A stretch of DNA of 5,493 nt from Fimbriimonadales bacterium (GCA_025060055.1 JANXCK010000085.1:1-5493); one strand, 5' to 3'. Positions 1-5,328 are shown, counted from the stretch's first letter. Numbers and translations are program-made. Notes: generated by a model from the sequence alone, not told the origin.

Positions 1-1
1 C

Positions 2-901
2 GAGGGCGCCCTGCAAGTGGAACTGGCGCAGCTGCTCTACCTGATGCCACGCTTGTCAGGCAAGGGCGTTGCCCTCTCGCGCTTGGGCGGCGGAATCGGC
101 ACGCGCGGACCTGGCGAGACCAAGCTCGAAATCGACAAGCGACGCATTCGCGAGCGCATCGCCCACCTGCGCCACGAGATTGAAGAGGTACGCCGTCAGC
201 GCGGGCATCAGCGCAGCGCACGACGCAAACTGCCCTTCCCCAGCGGCGCCCTCGTCGGCTACACGAACGCAGGTAAGTCCACCTTGCTGAATGTGCTGTC
301 AGGCGCACAAACCTATGTGGACAATCGCGTGTTCGCCACACTGGATCCCACCACGCGCCGCGTGGTGCTGCCCGACGGCTGGTCGGTGCTGCTCACGGAC
401 ACGGTCGGCTTCGTGGAGAACCTGCCCCCGATGCTGCTTGAAGCGTTCTACGCTACCCTTGAGGAGGTGCGTGAAGCCGATTTCCTGATTCATGTGATAG
501 ACATCGCCAGCCCACACTGGGAGCTGCAGCGCGATGCCGTCGAGACGACGCTGGTGGAACTCCAAGCCGACCAAAAGCCCGTGATCACCGTGTTCAACAA
601 GGCGGACTGCGTCCGTGATACGGGGTTCCTGCGCCAGCTGGTCGCAGAGACCCCCAACTCGGTTTACATCTCGGCGCGATTTGCGCAGGGCATCCCGCAC
701 CTGATGGATCGCATCGTGGCGACCGTGCAGGGCATGCTGGTCAGCGTGGATGTGTGGCTGCCCTACGAGGCGACGGCGCTGCTCTCGGAGTGCTACGAGT
801 ACGGGCGCGTGCTATCCGTGGACTACCATGAGGACGGGATTCACCTGCGGGCGCAGGTGATTCCGTCGGTCGCCGCGCGACTGCGAGAGAGCCAGAAGTG
901 A
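2..901 (+). CDS. hflX: GTPase HflX, 5'-truncated by the window edge
   Basis: HflX is a translation-factor-class GTPase that binds the 50S subunit and splits stalled or stress-damaged ribosomes. The reading frame is open to the first base; the residues before the GTG at 17 (EGALQ, then VELAQL) match the family, so that GTG is an internal valine and the real start lies upstream. Counting from position 17, the HflX signature GTRGPGETKLE is at residues 28-38, followed by a basic helical linker. The G domain has G1 GYTNAGKST (81-89), a switch region ATLDPTT, G3 DTVGF (128-132), G4 NKAD (194-197) and G5 SAR (219-221). A family-typical C-terminal domain of about 60 residues follows. All nucleotide-binding motifs look intact. 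Known HflX proteins are about 420-430 residues, so roughly 130 N-terminal residues are missing. The stop is TGA, with no obvious terminator after it. Confidence 0.96.
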   Translation, partial: EGALQVELAQLLYLMPRLSGKGVALSRLGGGIGTRGPGETKLEIDKRRIRERIAHLRHEIEEVRRQRGHQRSARRKLPFPSGALVGYTNAGKSTLLNVLSGAQTYVDNRVFATLDPTTRRVVLPDGWSVLLTDTVGFVENLPPMLLEAFYATLEEVREADFLIHVIDIASPHWELQRDAVETTLVELQADQKPVITVFNKADCVRDTGFLRQLVAETPNSVYISARFAQGIPHLMDRIVATVQGMLVSVDVWLPYEATALLSECYEYGRVLSVDYHEDGIHLRAQVIPSVAARLRESQK

Positions 902-943
902 TGGGCATGCTTCATAGAGACCGTTCAAGATGTGTGCGCCCGA

Positions 944-988
944 CGGCTGAAGCCGTTCCTGTACAAACGAAGCCGACCTGCGTCGGCT
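944..988. repeat. Dispersed double-hairpin repeat, copy 1
   Basis: This 45-bp unit holds a short palindrome CGGCT-GA-AGCCG (944-955), a linker CTGTACAAACGA, and a perfect 7-bp stem AGCCGAC/GTCGGCT (971-977 and 982-988) with a 4-nt loop CTGC. The same order of elements recurs twice, in opposite orientations, at 5229-5320, with conserved segments AAGCCGTTCCTGT and AGCCGACCT.CGTCGGCT. It is therefore a dispersed extragenic repeat (REP-like). It ends 6 bp before the -10-like box of the downstream gene. There is no T-run, so it is not a standard intrinsic terminator for hflX, although it could still shape the 3' end of that transcript. Confidence 0.8.
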
Positions 989-994
989 GAAAGG

Positions 995-1000
995 TACAAT
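995..1000 (+). promoter_or_regulatory. Candidate -10 box for the GT9 gene (near-leaderless)
   Basis: GGTACAAT contains TACAAT, one mismatch from TATAAT, ending 7 bp before the ATG at 1008. A start site about 7 nt downstream would fall at or next to the ATG, giving a leaderless mRNA. No recognisable -35 hexamer sits 16-18 bp upstream; that stretch is the repeat hairpin. The only purine-rich stretch, GAAAGG (989-994), is 13 nt from the ATG, too far for a usual Shine-Dalgarno. Confidence 0.45.
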
Positions 1001-1007
1001 TTTTCGC

Positions 1008-2108
1008 ATGGAATGGTTCAACGACCAGCCGTTGCGCCCGCGCCCGCATATTGCTGTGCTGTTTTACGATGCGATTGGCGATTTTGTAGTTGTCACGCCG
1101 TTGCTGCGCGGGCTGAAAGAGAAGTACCCCGACTGCACGTTGGACTACTTCAGCGGCGAGCGCACGCGCGAACTTGAGGAAGAGTCGCCCTATATCGACG
1201 CACGCTTCTCCGTGTTTGGCAATCCGCACGCACTGCAGGTACTGCCCCGATTCGTGGCGGAGCGGTACGCCCTTGCAGGCGAGTATGACTTAGTCATCAA
1301 CTGCGATTTTCACCCTACGATGGCGTTCGTGGCGCACATGCTCCAACCGCGCTATGTGGTCGGCAGATGTTTCGACGCCACGCTGCGCGAGGAAGTGCCC
1401 AAGCCACCCGACAAACGCCATCGCTTGCACGATGAGTTCTGGTCTGCCCCTGACCTGCTTCAGCGCTACAGCGACATTCTCCAAAGCACCTACATCGGCG
1501 AGATTCTGTGTCGGCTGGCGTTCGTGGAGACCGACTTCTACCGCACGGAAGTGCCTGTTCGAGACCCCGAATGCGAGATACCCGAGGTGCTTATCTCGAC
1601 GGGGGGGCGACGCCGCGCCAAACTCTGGATTCGCGACTATTGGCAGCAGTTGATTGAGTGGTGCTTCCGCAACGGCTATCGGGTGGGGCTGTTGGGCGAT
1701 CAGCCGCAGCAACAGAGCGCGGTGTACCACACGGGCGACACGGAGTCGTGGTTATTGGAACAGACGCCGCTGATTGACTTGCGCGGGCGGTTCCGCTTGC
1801 CGCAAGTGGCAGGCGCGTTGGCACGGGCGAAGGCGTGTGTCTCGGTGGACAACGGGATTATGCACTTGGCTTACAGCGTGCGCACGCCGACGATTGCGCT
1901 CTTTGGGGCAAGTCCGTGGATGGTGTGGGCGCCGCCCGTGCCCCATCTGCATCTGGTGCTGCCCGAAGAGCCGTGCAGCAAGTGCTACGAGAACCGCTTC
2001 CGTAATGCCGACTGCCTACTGCCGCGCCACCAATGCATGCTGAGTGTGCGCCCTGAGCGCGTGATTCGGCACCTGCAGAGGCTCCTTGAGAACCCGCCAG
2101 CATGCTGA
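1008..2108 (+). CDS. Glycosyltransferase family 9 (heptosyltransferase-like) protein
   Basis: This is a 366-residue GT-B-fold glycosyltransferase of the GT9/ADP-heptose:LPS heptosyltransferase superfamily, expected to act at the cytoplasmic side on a cell-envelope glycan. The N-terminal half carries the family segment HIAVLFYDAIGDFVVVTPLL (residues 14-33); Asp25 aligns with the catalytic GD aspartate of WaaC-type enzymes. The second Rossmann domain starts near 193 (VLISTGG). Lys205 is a likely counterpart of the conserved donor-binding Lys. LRGRFRLPQVAGALARA (258-274) and VDNGIMHLAYSV...ALFGAS (280-302) match the donor-site motif, with Asp281 and His286. A cysteine cluster C323-x2-C326-x9-C336-x6-C343 near the C-terminus is seen in many GT9 proteins and may bind metal. 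ATG 1008 is chosen because the family fold begins 13 residues later. The gene stands alone, so acceptor and sugar cannot be named; O-antigen, LPS core or another surface glycan are all possible. Confidence 0.9.
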   Translation: MEWFNDQPLRPRPHIAVLFYDAIGDFVVVTPLLRGLKEKYPDCTLDYFSGERTRELEEESPYIDARFSVFGNPHALQVLPRFVAERYALAGEYDLVINCDFHPTMAFVAHMLQPRYVVGRCFDATLREEVPKPPDKRHRLHDEFWSAPDLLQRYSDILQSTYIGEILCRLAFVETDFYRTEVPVRDPECEIPEVLISTGGRRRAKLWIRDYWQQLIEWCFRNGYRVGLLGDQPQQQSAVYHTGDTESWLLEQTPLIDLRGRFRLPQVAGALARAKACVSVDNGIMHLAYSVRTPTIALFGASPWMVWAPPVPHLHLVLPEEPCSKCYENRFRNADCLLPRHQCMLSVRPERVIRHLQRLLENPPAC

Positions 2109-2143
2109 CTGACCCTCTTCTCCGCGAGCGGCGGTCTCCAAGC

Positions 2144-3703
2144 CTACTTCGAAGTCGCTGACGCGGGAGCGCGATTCGTGCGTTTGGAGGCGGCTTTGAG
2201 GCGTGCTGCGCTGCTCGCAGGGCGCGTGCGCAGCTGCGCCCAAGTGCGCAACTCCTCAATCTCCTCGCGCATCATCACCGACAGCGGCACCGTGTGGCGA
2301 ACCTCTTCCAGCATATCCTCGGTGGTGAGTTCGCGCTTGGCGTCGAACGCCGTGAACAGCCCTGCCACCACTACCTGCTCAATTTCTGCGCCCGAGAAGC
2401 CTTCGGTCGCTCGCGCCAGTTTCTTGAGGTCGTAGTGTTGAGGGTCGCGCCCGCGCTTGCGCAAGTGGATGGCGAAAATCTGCTCGCGCTCGGCAGGGGT
2501 AGGCAGGTCGATGAAGAAAATCTCGTCGAAGCGTCCTTTGCGCAGCAGTTCAGGAGGCAACTGCGAGACATCGTTCGCCGTGGCGACTACGAACACGGGC
2601 GCACGCTTGTCTTGCATCCATGTCAAGAAGGTGGCGAACACGCGCGCTGTGGTGCCCGAGTCGGACACACCAGAGCCTTGCACGCCTGCAAAGCCCTTTT
2701 CCAGCTCGTCAATCCACAAGATGCACGGCGCGACCGCCTCAGCCGTGCGGATTGCCAACCGCATGTTCGCCTCGGACGCCCCCACGAGACTACCGAAAAT
2801 CCGCCCCACATCGAGGCGCAGCATCGGCAGGTTCCACAGGTTAGCAATCGCTTTCGCGCTCAGGCTCTTGCCCGTGCCTTGCACGCCCAGCAGCAGCACG
2901 CCTTTGGGGGCGGGCAGTCCGAACTCGCGTGCCTCCTTGCTCAGCGCCGCGCGCCGCTTACGCAGCCACTCCTTGAGCAGATCCAGCCCGCCAACATCGC
3001 TCATCGTCTCACGGGCATCGTAATACTCCAGCACGCCCGACTTGCGCACAATCTGTTTTTTCTCGCTGAGGATCGAGTCCACGCGCAACGCCTTGTGCTC
3101 GACGATGGAGCGGGCGCACACATTCTCGATTTCGTCCATCGTCAGCCCCTGCGCTGCGCTTACCAGCTCGTCCAGCTCTTGTGGCGTGAGGTCGGCGCGG
3201 ACTTCAGGCTGGCTCGCTTTTAGCACAAGCAGAATCTCTTGGATTTTTTCGGCGATTTCCTCGCGGGTTGGCAAAGGCATCTCCAGCACGGTGGTTTGTT
3301 TTTCCAGTTCGGGTGGCAGTTTCAGGATGGGGCTGAGGAAGATGAGCGTGCGACGGGCACGCTGCAGGCGCGGGTACAGGTCGCGCAGCAGGCGAATGAC
3401 GCGCTGATCGCTGAGGTAGGGGTGAAAATCTTTTAGCACGACGAGGGCGTCTTCGTGCAGGCGCAGCAACTGGAGGATCGCCTCCAGTTCGGGCGCACGC
3501 TCACGCGCGGGAGACGACTCGGTCGGTGCATGGATTGGTGGCTCGTAGCCGCGCGTGTAGGTCCACACGTGCAGTCGTTTGCTACGCTGCTGTGCAAGGC
3601 GTCGAATCATCTCCTCGACCCGTGCCTCCTCAGCGGTCTGCACATAGATGAGCGGGTAGCACGCCCTGATGAGAATGCTCAGCTCGCGCTCGAAGTCGGT
3701 CAT
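2144..3703 (-). CDS. AAA family ATPase, Ycf46-like
   Basis: This is a 519-residue AAA+ ATPase resembling the cyanobacterial/plastid Ycf46 (slr0374-type) family, whose exact role is unsettled. Residues 1-220 match the family's degenerate first module: LSILIRACYPLIYVQTAEEARVEE at the start and a VLKDFHPYLSD stretch near 89-99, followed by LIFLSPILKLPPELEK, with no Walker A. The active module has Walker A GVQGTGKS (273-280), Walker B ILWIDE (328-333), sensor 1 VVATAND (372-378), arginine-finger segment LLRKGRFDE (386-394) and the sensor-2 region GFSGAEIE (435-442). All key residues are present. The last 30 residues are a basic, Ala/Ser/Arg-rich, probably disordered tail. Length is typical. The start MTDFERELSILIRACYP fits the family N-terminus. 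The gene converges with the GT9 gene (35-bp gap) and diverges from the prepilin gene. No substrate or partner is encoded nearby. Confidence 0.92.
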   Translation of the reverse strand: MTDFERELSILIRACYPLIYVQTAEEARVEEMIRRLAQQRSKRLHVWTYTRGYEPPIHAPTESSPARERAPELEAILQLLRLHEDALVVLKDFHPYLSDQRVIRLLRDLYPRLQRARRTLIFLSPILKLPPELEKQTTVLEMPLPTREEIAEKIQEILLVLKASQPEVRADLTPQELDELVSAAQGLTMDEIENVCARSIVEHKALRVDSILSEKKQIVRKSGVLEYYDARETMSDVGGLDLLKEWLRKRRAALSKEAREFGLPAPKGVLLLGVQGTGKSLSAKAIANLWNLPMLRLDVGRIFGSLVGASEANMRLAIRTAEAVAPCILWIDELEKGFAGVQGSGVSDSGTTARVFATFLTWMQDKRAPVFVVATANDVSQLPPELLRKGRFDEIFFIDLPTPAEREQIFAIHLRKRGRDPQHYDLKKLARATEGFSGAEIEQVVVAGLFTAFDAKRELTTEDMLEEVRHTVPLSVMMREEIEELRTWAQLRTRPASSAARLKAASKRTNRAPASATSK

Positions 3704-3713
3704 AGCGTCTTAG

Positions 3714-3719
3714 ACTATA
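3714..3719 (-). promoter_or_regulatory. Candidate -10 box for the AAA ATPase gene
   Basis: On the minus strand the sequence reads GGTATAGT, then CTAAGACGCT and the ATG. TATAGT is one mismatch from consensus and ends 10 bp before the start codon, predicting a leader of roughly 0-4 nt. No Shine-Dalgarno is visible upstream of the ATG and no good -35 is present. The GG directly before the hexamer is shared with the boxes at 995 and 3805. Confidence 0.45.
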
Positions 3720-3784
3720 CCTGTGCAGCACTCCAGAGGCTGTAGACCATGGTTTTTTTCGCGGTTTCGCCCCTAAAACGGTAG

Positions 3785-3800
3785 GAATCGCCTGCGATTC
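3785..3800. repeat. Perfect inverted repeat GAATCG-CCTG-CGATTC
   Basis: Two perfect 6-bp arms with a 4-bp centre end 4 bp before the TATAAT of the prepilin gene, so the site covers its -10/-35 spacer and -35 region. The position suits a regulator binding site. It could equally be part of a small dispersed repeat; with only one copy in the window the sequence alone does not decide. Confidence 0.45.
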
Positions 3801-3804
3801 AGGG

Positions 3805-3810
3805 TATAAT
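3805..3810 (+). promoter_or_regulatory. -10 box of the prepilin-like gene promoter
   Basis: A perfect TATAAT, preceded by GGG, lies 59 bp before the ATG at 3870. The expected start site is about 3817, giving a leader of about 53 nt. The -35 position at a 17-bp spacer reads TAGGAA and is poor. This suggests dependence on an activator, or a lineage whose promoters rely on the -10 region. Confidence 0.65.
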
Positions 3811-3817
3811 TGTGCCG

Positions 3818-3831
3818 TTGAAGCGCTTCAA
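3818..3831. promoter_or_regulatory. Perfect 14-bp palindrome, likely LacI-family operator
   Basis: TTGAAGCGCTTCAA is an exact palindrome with a central CG, the usual architecture of LacI/GalR-family operators. It begins 8 bp after the TATAAT, so it covers about +2 to +15, where a bound repressor would block transcription. No LacI-family regulator is encoded in the window, so the protein and its sugar effector are unknown. In RNA the same bases could also form only a short 5-bp hairpin. Confidence 0.6.
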
Positions 3832-3856
3832 ACCGCACTGGCGCATCCGAAGCGCG

Positions 3857-3863
3857 AAGGAGG
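3857..3863 (+). promoter_or_regulatory. Strong ribosome binding site of the prepilin-like gene
   Basis: AAGGAGG, followed by a 6-nt spacer, fixes the ATG at 3870 as the start. It contrasts with the two upstream genes, which have no recognisable Shine-Dalgarno. Confidence 0.85.
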
Positions 3864-3869
3864 ACAGCG

Positions 3870-4706
3870 ATGAAGCGGGGCTTTACGCTGATTGAGCTGC
3901 TGGTTGTGATTGCTATCATCGCCATCTTAGCGGCGATTCTGTTTCCTGTGTTTGCGCAGGCGCGTGAGAAAGCGCGTCAGACCACCTGCCTGTCCAACCA
4001 TAAGCAGATAGGCCTCGGAATTATGCAGTACCTAAGCGACCACGACGAGTTCTTCCCGATGTCCCAGTACGGCGGCGGCAACACGAACATCCCGCAGATG
4101 CTATGGACGGGGATGATTTACCCGTATGTCAAAAGCGGTCGTGTGGAAACACACTGGATGAATCCGAGCCTGCGATGGTATCCTGGCGTTGAGGGTATCT
4201 TCAGCTGTCCCAGCTACCCTGTACCTGAACAGAATGGTCACTACGGCGTTCACTACGATGTGTTTGCCGACTTTTGGAGCTGCTGCACGCCCAGCTCCCA
4301 GCTCGATGCGCGGCATCGCGTGACTCCGATGGCTGCGATCGAGAACCCCTCCGACAAGGTGATGATTGCGGAGAAAGGCGTCAACGACGCGACTTGGGGA
4401 TGGCCGTTTTTCGGCACATGGCAGTGGGCGTGGGCAGACTCGGTGGGCAACCCGCGCGGTTCCACCGACAACGCGCGGATTGCGCTGGAACGCGACTGCG
4501 ACTACCGCCCCAGCCGCACGGGAAACGGCATCTGGGAGGGCTGTGGGATGCTCCCACGCTATCGGCACACGCGCGTGACGAATGTGACCTTCTTCGACGG
4601 GCACGCAAAAGGCATGGCGCGAGGCAAGCTCCTCTGGTACAAGCATATCTACATTCCTGTCGGATTGCCCGCGCAGTGGACGGCAGAGGGCTGGTATCCT
4701 TACTGA
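3870..4706 (+). CDS. Type IV prepilin-like protein with H-X9-DG C-terminal motif
   Basis: A 278-residue exported pseudopilin-like protein. The class III prepilin leader is very short: MKRG, then FTLIELLVVIAIIAILAAI, with the peptidase site after Gly4 and the conserved Glu at +5 (Glu9). The hydrophobic helix spans about residues 5-25. The continuation FPVFAQAREKARQ...CLSNHKQIGLGIMQY (25-54) is typical of the large prepilin-like (DUF1559-related) families of Armatimonadota, Planctomycetes and Verrucomicrobia. Near the end His233, nine residues, then Asp243-Gly244 form the H-X9-DG motif of that group. The body is Trp/Tyr-rich with cysteines at 40, 113, 138, 139, 210 and 225, suggesting a globular extracytoplasmic domain. 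Such genes usually occur in many copies per genome, so this is probably a surface or secretion-associated pseudopilin rather than the main pilin. Expression is probably controlled through the palindrome at 3818-3831. No prepilin peptidase or assembly ATPase lies nearby. Confidence 0.93.
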   Translation: MKRGFTLIELLVVIAIIAILAAILFPVFAQAREKARQTTCLSNHKQIGLGIMQYLSDHDEFFPMSQYGGGNTNIPQMLWTGMIYPYVKSGRVETHWMNPSLRWYPGVEGIFSCPSYPVPEQNGHYGVHYDVFADFWSCCTPSSQLDARHRVTPMAAIENPSDKVMIAEKGVNDATWGWPFFGTWQWAWADSVGNPRGSTDNARIALERDCDYRPSRTGNGIWEGCGMLPRYRHTRVTNVTFFDGHAKGMARGKLLWYKHIYIPVGLPAQWTAEGWYPY

Positions 4707-4715
4707 GCAGGGCGA

Positions 4716-4768
4716 CTGGCGTCCTCGCCAGCGAGGCACTGGCGTTATGTCCGCGCCCCGAACGCCAG
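4716..4768. repeat. Pair of CTGGCG/CGCCAG hairpins
   Basis: The first hairpin is CTGGCG-TCCT-CGCCAG (4716-4731), a perfect 6-bp stem with a 4-nt loop. The second is CTGGCGTT (4739-4746) pairing perfectly with AACGCCAG (4761-4768) across 14 nt. They begin 10 bp after the prepilin stop codon. Neither has a T-run, so a standard intrinsic terminator is not supported. They may stabilise the mRNA 3' end, tune read-through to the next gene, or be a dispersed repeat. A longer-range pair (4754-4762 with 4799-4807) covers much of the remaining spacer. Confidence 0.6.
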
Positions 4769-4821
4769 AGGTAGGGCGGATGCTGCGAACCCGATGGCTT
4801 CGGGGCGTGCGTATGCCTTTC

Positions 4822-4828
4822 AGGAGGG
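4822..4828 (+). promoter_or_regulatory. Ribosome binding site deciding the start at 4833
   Basis: AGGAGGG lies 4 nt before the ATG at 4833. It supports that start over the in-frame ATG at 4794, which has no comparable site and would add 13 polar residues in front of the signal-anchor helix. Confidence 0.8.
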
Positions 4829-4832
4829 CACG

Positions 4833-5069
4833 ATGAGCCGAGAGAGGAAACTGGCAATCATCGCGATTGCGCTGCTTTTAGCGGCGGCGGTGATTTTCTT
4901 TTTCTCGTACCGCAGCACGCAGCCGCAGTTTGTCGAACCCGACCCGAACGAGCTGGAGAAACGCATCCAGCAGATCCAGAGCGACCCGAACATGCCGCCG
5001 CAGGCGAAGGAAGCAGCCATCAGCGAGCTGCGTCGCCGCATGGGCGCACCCCAGCAGCAACCGCGCTGA
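4833..5069 (+). CDS. Small single-pass membrane protein of unknown function
   Basis: A 78-residue protein. MSRERK is a positively charged start, LAIIAIALLLAAAVIFFFSY (about residues 7-26) is one transmembrane or signal-anchor helix with no lipobox cysteine, and about 50 residues follow. By the positive-inside rule the tail should be outside the cytoplasm. The tail is acidic then helical: EPDPNELEKRIQQIQ, SDPNMPPQAKEAAISELRRRM and a Gln/Pro-rich end. I recall similar small proteins with a PNMPPQAK segment next to prepilin-like genes in Armatimonadota, but cannot confirm this here. The gene lies 126 bp after the prepilin gene on the same strand with no clear promoter of its own, so co-transcription is plausible. 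A helper or anchor role for the pseudopilin is conjecture. Confidence 0.85.
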   Translation: MSRERKLAIIAIALLLAAAVIFFFSYRSTQPQFVEPDPNELEKRIQQIQSDPNMPPQAKEAAISELRRRMGAPQQQPR

Positions 5070-5199
5070 TAAGTGCCTCACAGGTGAAATCGTCTTGTTT
5101 TGGACGCGTCGGGGACGCGCCCCTACAGGGTCTGTAGGGTAGGGGCAGGTTCCTAACCTGCCCTGCAGAAAAGTGACGATTTCAAGTTGGAAGCACTTA
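5070..5199. repeat. 130-bp MITE-like element with imperfect terminal inverted repeats
   Basis: The ends are 25-bp inverted repeats (5070-5094 and 5175-5199) matching at 20 of 25 positions: TAAGTGC at the tip and TGAAATCGTC at the inner edge are exact, with differences in between. The interior contains a direct repeat GGACGCG (5102-5108, 5113-5119), an 8-bp inverted repeat GCCCCTAC/GTAGGGGC (5119-5126, 5139-5146) and a strong hairpin (5143-5163). It has no coding capacity. The element begins at the base after the TGA stop of the small membrane-protein gene. TA dinucleotides sit at both tips, compatible with a TA target duplication, but the palindromic ends make that ambiguous. Confidence 0.55.
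5143..5163. repeat. Strong hairpin GGGCAGGTT-CCT-AACCTGCCC
   Basis: A perfect 9-bp stem with a 3-nt loop, inside the MITE-like element. It is the most stable-looking simple hairpin downstream of the small membrane-protein gene and could end or protect that transcript. No T-run follows on either strand, so a canonical intrinsic terminator is not supported. Confidence 0.55.
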
Positions 5200-5228
5200 C
5201 CAATCAGGGTTTGAAATAGCGTTCTGTA

Positions 5229-5320
5229 CGGCTCAAGCCGTTCCTGTGCAGACCAAGCCGACCTCCGTCGGCTGTAGCCCGCGTAGGTGGGCTTTGCTTG
5301 CACAGGAACGGCTTGAGCCG
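5229..5320. repeat. 92-bp palindrome: two inverted copies of the dispersed double-hairpin repeat
   Basis: The outer arms (5229-5250 and 5299-5320) are perfect 22-bp inverted repeats containing CGGCTCAAGCCGTTCCTG. Inward, the similarity continues imperfectly. Each arm also carries its own inner hairpin: AGCCGAC-CTCC-GTCGGCT (5256-5273) and AGCCCGC-GTAG-GTGGGCT (5276-5293, with one G-T pair). Each arm matches the unit at 944-988, so these are copies 2 and 3 in head-to-head orientation. The sequence could form a long cruciform or RNA hairpin. Confidence 0.85.
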
Positions 5321-5328
5321 CGTTTCAC

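Noticed and set aside
17..19. GTG at 17 as the start of hflX
   Set aside because: The frame is open to the window edge and the residues before it fit the family; about 130 N-terminal residues are missing, so this is an internal codon.
2109..2143. Bidirectional terminator between the convergent GT9 and ATPase genes
   Set aside because: Only a 3-bp stem (CCG/CGG) is visible and there is no T-run on either side.
2294..3223. Long plus-strand open frame of 309 codons
   Set aside because: It lies entirely antisense to the AAA ATPase gene, whose motifs are unambiguous, and its product shows no recognisable domain; it results from GC-rich codon use.
4794..4832. Upstream in-frame ATG for the small membrane protein
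   Set aside because: The AGGAGGG site at 4822-4828 points to the ATG at 4833, and the extra residues would precede a normal signal-anchor N-terminus.
4878..5303. Minus-strand open frame of 141 codons
   Set aside because: It overlaps the small membrane-protein gene and two repeat elements, has no ribosome binding site and no recognisable domain.
5229..5320. CRISPR array or intrinsic terminator
   Set aside because: The copies are inverted rather than direct, with no regular spacers, and no T-run follows on either strand.
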